Assembly: GCF_024666615.1 (NCBI RefSeq)
Contig: NZ_CP088297.1
Location: 4,072,501-4,136,500 of the forward strand
Direction of reading: 5' to 3'
Source of the DNA: Aquabacterium sp. J223
GTDB lineage: Bacteria > Pseudomonadota > Gammaproteobacteria > Burkholderiales > Burkholderiaceae_C
Length of the DNA stretch: 64,000 bases
Shown here: positions 61,523 through 64,000 of the stretch, piece after piece
How the letters are laid out: each line of letters starts with the position of its first letter
How positions within the stretch are numbered: the stretch's first letter is position 1
Made by a program: the position numbers and the translations under genes
The notes under the pieces: generated by a model
Seen by the model: the letters and a program-made list of their open reading frames with translations, nothing else
Database searches by the model: none
What the model was told of the DNA's origin: nothing

Positions 61523-62545
61523 ATGAAAGACCTAAACCTGCTCTTCACCTTCGAAGCCCTGTGGCGCGACCGGTCGGTCACGTTGGCGGCGGAGCGGCTG
61601 GGGGTCAGCCAGGCGGCGGTGAGCGGGTCGTTAAAGCGGCTGCGCGAGCACTATGGCGACCAGCTCTTCTCCCTCGTTGGACGGCGCATGCAGCCGACGC
61701 CGCTGAGCATCGAGATGGCGCCGCATCTGCTGGATGCGCTGGCGCTCGTTCGCCAGACCGGCGTGGAGCGCGGCCGCTTCGACCCCGCGTCGGCGCGGAG
61801 GGTCTTCACGATGCGCACCCGCGACATCGGTGAGGTGGTCTGCCTGCCGCCGTTGCTGGCGGCGATGGCGTCTTGCGCACCTGGCATCCGACTTCGCACC
61901 GTGTTCAGGCCCATTCCGGAGACAATGACCGGCCTGGCCAGCGGCCAGATCGACCTGGCGCTGGGTTTCCTACCGTCGCTGGAGACATCGATCCACCGGC
62001 GCCTGCTCTTCACCCAGCACTACGTCTGCGTGATGCGCCGCGGGCATCCGCTGGCGGATGTGCCGCTGTCCGCAGACGCCTTCGCCGCCGGGGAACACCT
62101 CCTGGTGGAGTACTCGGGCAGCGGGCACGTAGTGCTGGAACGCGCGCTGGTCGAAGCCGGCGCCCGTCACCGCATCAAGCTGCGGCTGCCGCAGTATCTG
62201 GCAGCGCCGCACTTCGTCGTTTCGTCAGACCTGCTGTGGTCGGTCCCCGCGGTGCTGGCGGAGCGGCTGTCGATGCACTACCCGCTGGCGATCCATCCGC
62301 ATCCCCTGCCCTTGCCAGAGTTCGAGGTGGCGCTGTACTGGCACGATCGGTTCCACCGCGATCCAGCCAACATGTGGCTACGGCAGTTCATGGTCGAAAT
62401 GTTGCATCCACAAGCGGACAGCCCGCCTGGCGCGGCGACCCCCTGGAGGAAGGTTGAGGCTCCGTCAAGCGGCGTCGGGTTGCACCGCGGGCCGCGCCCG
62501 CTGGAAGGCCGGCAGGGCCGCGCAGGCTTCATCGATGGCGCCTAG
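61523..62545 (+). CDS. LysR-family transcriptional regulator
   Basis: 340 residues from ATG 61523 (an upstream TTG adds nothing conserved). Winged HTH: LNLLFTFEALWRDRSVTLAAERLGVSQAAVSGSLKRLR, here noted as residues 3-40 with key AAERLGVSQAAVSG, then the NodD/NahR-like FTMRTRDIGEVVCLPPLL effector domain. It should sense an aromatic acid and activate the divergent operon. Its last 27 codons run antisense over the end of the GST gene, suggesting the original stop was lost. Confidence 0.88.
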   Translation: MKDLNLLFTFEALWRDRSVTLAAERLGVSQAAVSGSLKRLREHYGDQLFSLVGRRMQPTPLSIEMAPHLLDALALVRQTGVERGRFDPASARRVFTMRTRDIGEVVCLPPLLAAMASCAPGIRLRTVFRPIPETMTGLASGQIDLALGFLPSLETSIHRRLLFTQHYVCVMRRGHPLADVPLSADAFAAGEHLLVEYSGSGHVVLERALVEAGARHRIKLRLPQYLAAPHFVVSSDLLWSVPAVLAERLSMHYPLAIHPHPLPLPEFEVALYWHDRFHRDPANMWLRQFMVEMLHPQADSPPGAATPWRKVEAPSSGVGLHRGPRPLEGRQGRAGFIDGA

Positions 62546-63103
62546 CCGAGGCCAGCGGCCGAGGTCAACGTTAAAGCGTCGCGCGCCCTCGACTTGGGGA
62601 ACAAGGTAGACGTCCGCCAGCGAGGGCCGGTCGCCGAAGGTGAACCGGCCCGGCGCCGCGCGTGCGGTCACCATCGCCTCGAAGGCGTCGAAACCGGCGG
62701 CGATCCAGGTGCCGCACCAGTCGTCGATCACCGCCTGCGACGCCCGGAAGCGCGACTTCAGCGCCTCTAGCACGCGGCGGTTGTTCAGCGGGTGGATATC
62801 GCAGCCGACGATGGCGGCGAGCGCGCGCACGTGCGCCCGTGCCTCGGCGTCCTGCGGCAGCAGCGCCGGCTGCGGGTAGCGCTCCTCCAGCCATTCGATG
62901 ATGGCCGGCGTCTGCACCATGGGCCGACCGTCGACCTCCAGCACCGGCACCAGCCGCTGCGGGTTGAGCTGCCTGAAGCCCTCGCTCAGGTGCTGTTCCT
63001 TGCGCAGGTCGACGGCCACCTGCTCGTACGACAGGTTCTTGAGGTTGAGGGCGATGCGCAGCCGGTGCGAAGTGCCGCTGCGAAAGAATCCGTGGAGCTT
63101 CAT
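62465..63103 (-). CDS. maiA: Zeta-class glutathione S-transferase (maleylacetoacetate/maleylpyruvate isomerase)
   Basis: 212 residues from ATG 63103 (an in-frame GTG at 63112 is the alternative). FFRSGTSHRLRIALNLKNL holds the zeta-class serine motif region, then LNPQRLVPVLEVDG and QTPAIIEWLEERYP for glutathione binding, and GDRPSLADVYLVPQV in the C-terminal domain. It isomerises cis to trans double bonds in ring-cleavage products, feeding FAH-type hydrolases such as 57853. It follows livF by 1 bp and converges with the LysR gene, overlapping it by 81 bp. Confidence 0.85.
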   Translation of the reverse strand: MKLHGFFRSGTSHRLRIALNLKNLSYEQVAVDLRKEQHLSEGFRQLNPQRLVPVLEVDGRPMVQTPAIIEWLEERYPQPALLPQDAEARAHVRALAAIVGCDIHPLNNRRVLEALKSRFRASQAVIDDWCGTWIAAGFDAFEAMVTARAAPGRFTFGDRPSLADVYLVPQVEGARRFNVDLGRWPRLGAIDEACAALPAFQRARPAVQPDAA

Positions 63104-63104
63104 G

Positions 63105-63830
<726 letters not shown>

Positions 63831-63832
63831 GG

Positions 63833-64000
63833 TCAGACCTCCTCCTCGCCGAGGTAGACCGCACGGACCTCGGGGTGGTTGCGGATCTCGTCGGGCGAGC
63901 CGGTGAACATCAGGCGGCCGTAAACCAGCACCGAGATCCGGTCGGCCAGCGCGAACACGGCGTCCATGTCGTGCTCCACCAGCAGGATGGTGTAGCGCCC
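63833..64000 (-). CDS. livG: Branched-chain-type ABC transporter ATP-binding protein LivG, C-terminal end (cut by window edge)
   Basis: Only the last 55 residues are present: [20 protein letters not shown] (the H-loop region), [18 protein letters not shown] and YLGEEEV at the end. This is the typical LivG C terminus, and the gene continues past the right edge. It pairs with LivF two bases downstream, and permease genes are expected beyond the window. Confidence 0.9.
   Translation of the reverse strand, partial: GRYTILLVEHDMDAVFALADRISVLVYGRLMFTGSPDEIRNHPEVRAVYLGEEEV

Overview
The window reads as high-GC chromosomal DNA from a betaproteobacterium of the order Burkholderiales (Comamonadaceae / Rubrivivax-Leptothrix type). 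The assignment rests on the density of Bug-family periplasmic binding proteins, a Burkholderia-type porin, and a phthalate gene set that includes a quinolinate phosphoribosyltransferase as in Burkholderia. It is almost entirely accessory catabolic DNA: uptake proteins, ring-hydroxylating and ring-cleaving oxygenases, dehydrogenases and hydrolases. I see no housekeeping genes, tRNA, rRNA or CRISPR array.

Layout. (1) 1-632: wreck of an IS3-family transposase. (2) 707-8885: phthalate island. A leftward operon (oxygenase ophA2, decarboxylase ophC, TauE-like exporter, quinolinate phosphoribosyltransferase nadC/ophE, dihydrodiol dehydrogenase ophB) is divergent from a rightward operon (Bug binding protein, reductase ophA1, class II aldolase). 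Two perfect TTAG-N4-CTAA palindromes lie between them. (3) 8.9-13.5 kb: decaying zone with a YceI fragment, an FAH-family hydrolase, a broken HTH-citrate synthase gene, a lipoprotein binding protein and about 840 bp of empty DNA. (4) 13.5-22.6 kb: three small operons (Bug/SDR/VOC; deacetylase/DoxX/FMN oxidase; Bug/SDR/SDR/PrpD). (5) 22.7-24.3 kb: a chemoreceptor. (6) 24.4-31.7 kb: hydantoinase A/B, racemase and hydroxyacid dehydrogenase operon, divergent from an intact HTH-citrate synthase fusion gene. (7) 31.7-42.2 kb: binding proteins, aldolase and porin on one side; Bug, TPP enzyme, aldehyde dehydrogenase and hydrolase on the other. (8) 42.3-56.4 kb: a 14-kb leftward gene string with Bug proteins, two CocE-type hydrolases, a molybdenum hydroxylase, a Rieske alpha/beta dioxygenase and a cytosolic binding-protein-like gene. 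(9) 56.6-61.4 kb: extradiol dioxygenase/FAH/3-hydroxyisobutyrate-dehydrogenase-like operon divergent from a LysR regulator. (10) 62.5-64 kb: zeta-class GST and the end of a branched-chain-type ABC transporter.

The main discovery is a shared promoter architecture. In front of at least seven operons, always in the same orientation to the gene, I find an inverted repeat TTGA-N7/8-TCAA, then a -35-like TTGATC (or TTGCGC/TTGCCG), then 17-18 bp, then a TAnnnT -10-like box. This implies one activator for a multi-operon catabolic regulon. One copy overlaps the start codon of the HTH-citrate synthase fusion gene, whose citrate-synthase active site is partly degenerate. That protein is therefore a candidate CoA-ester-sensing regulator.

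Together the genes suggest a scavenger of aromatic and carboxylic acids: ten Bug proteins and several others capture substrates, and operon-specific enzymes break them down. No TctA/TctB membrane partner is present. Three genes carry +1 frameshifts exactly in G/C runs of 6-7, so sequencing error must be excluded before calling them pseudogenes.
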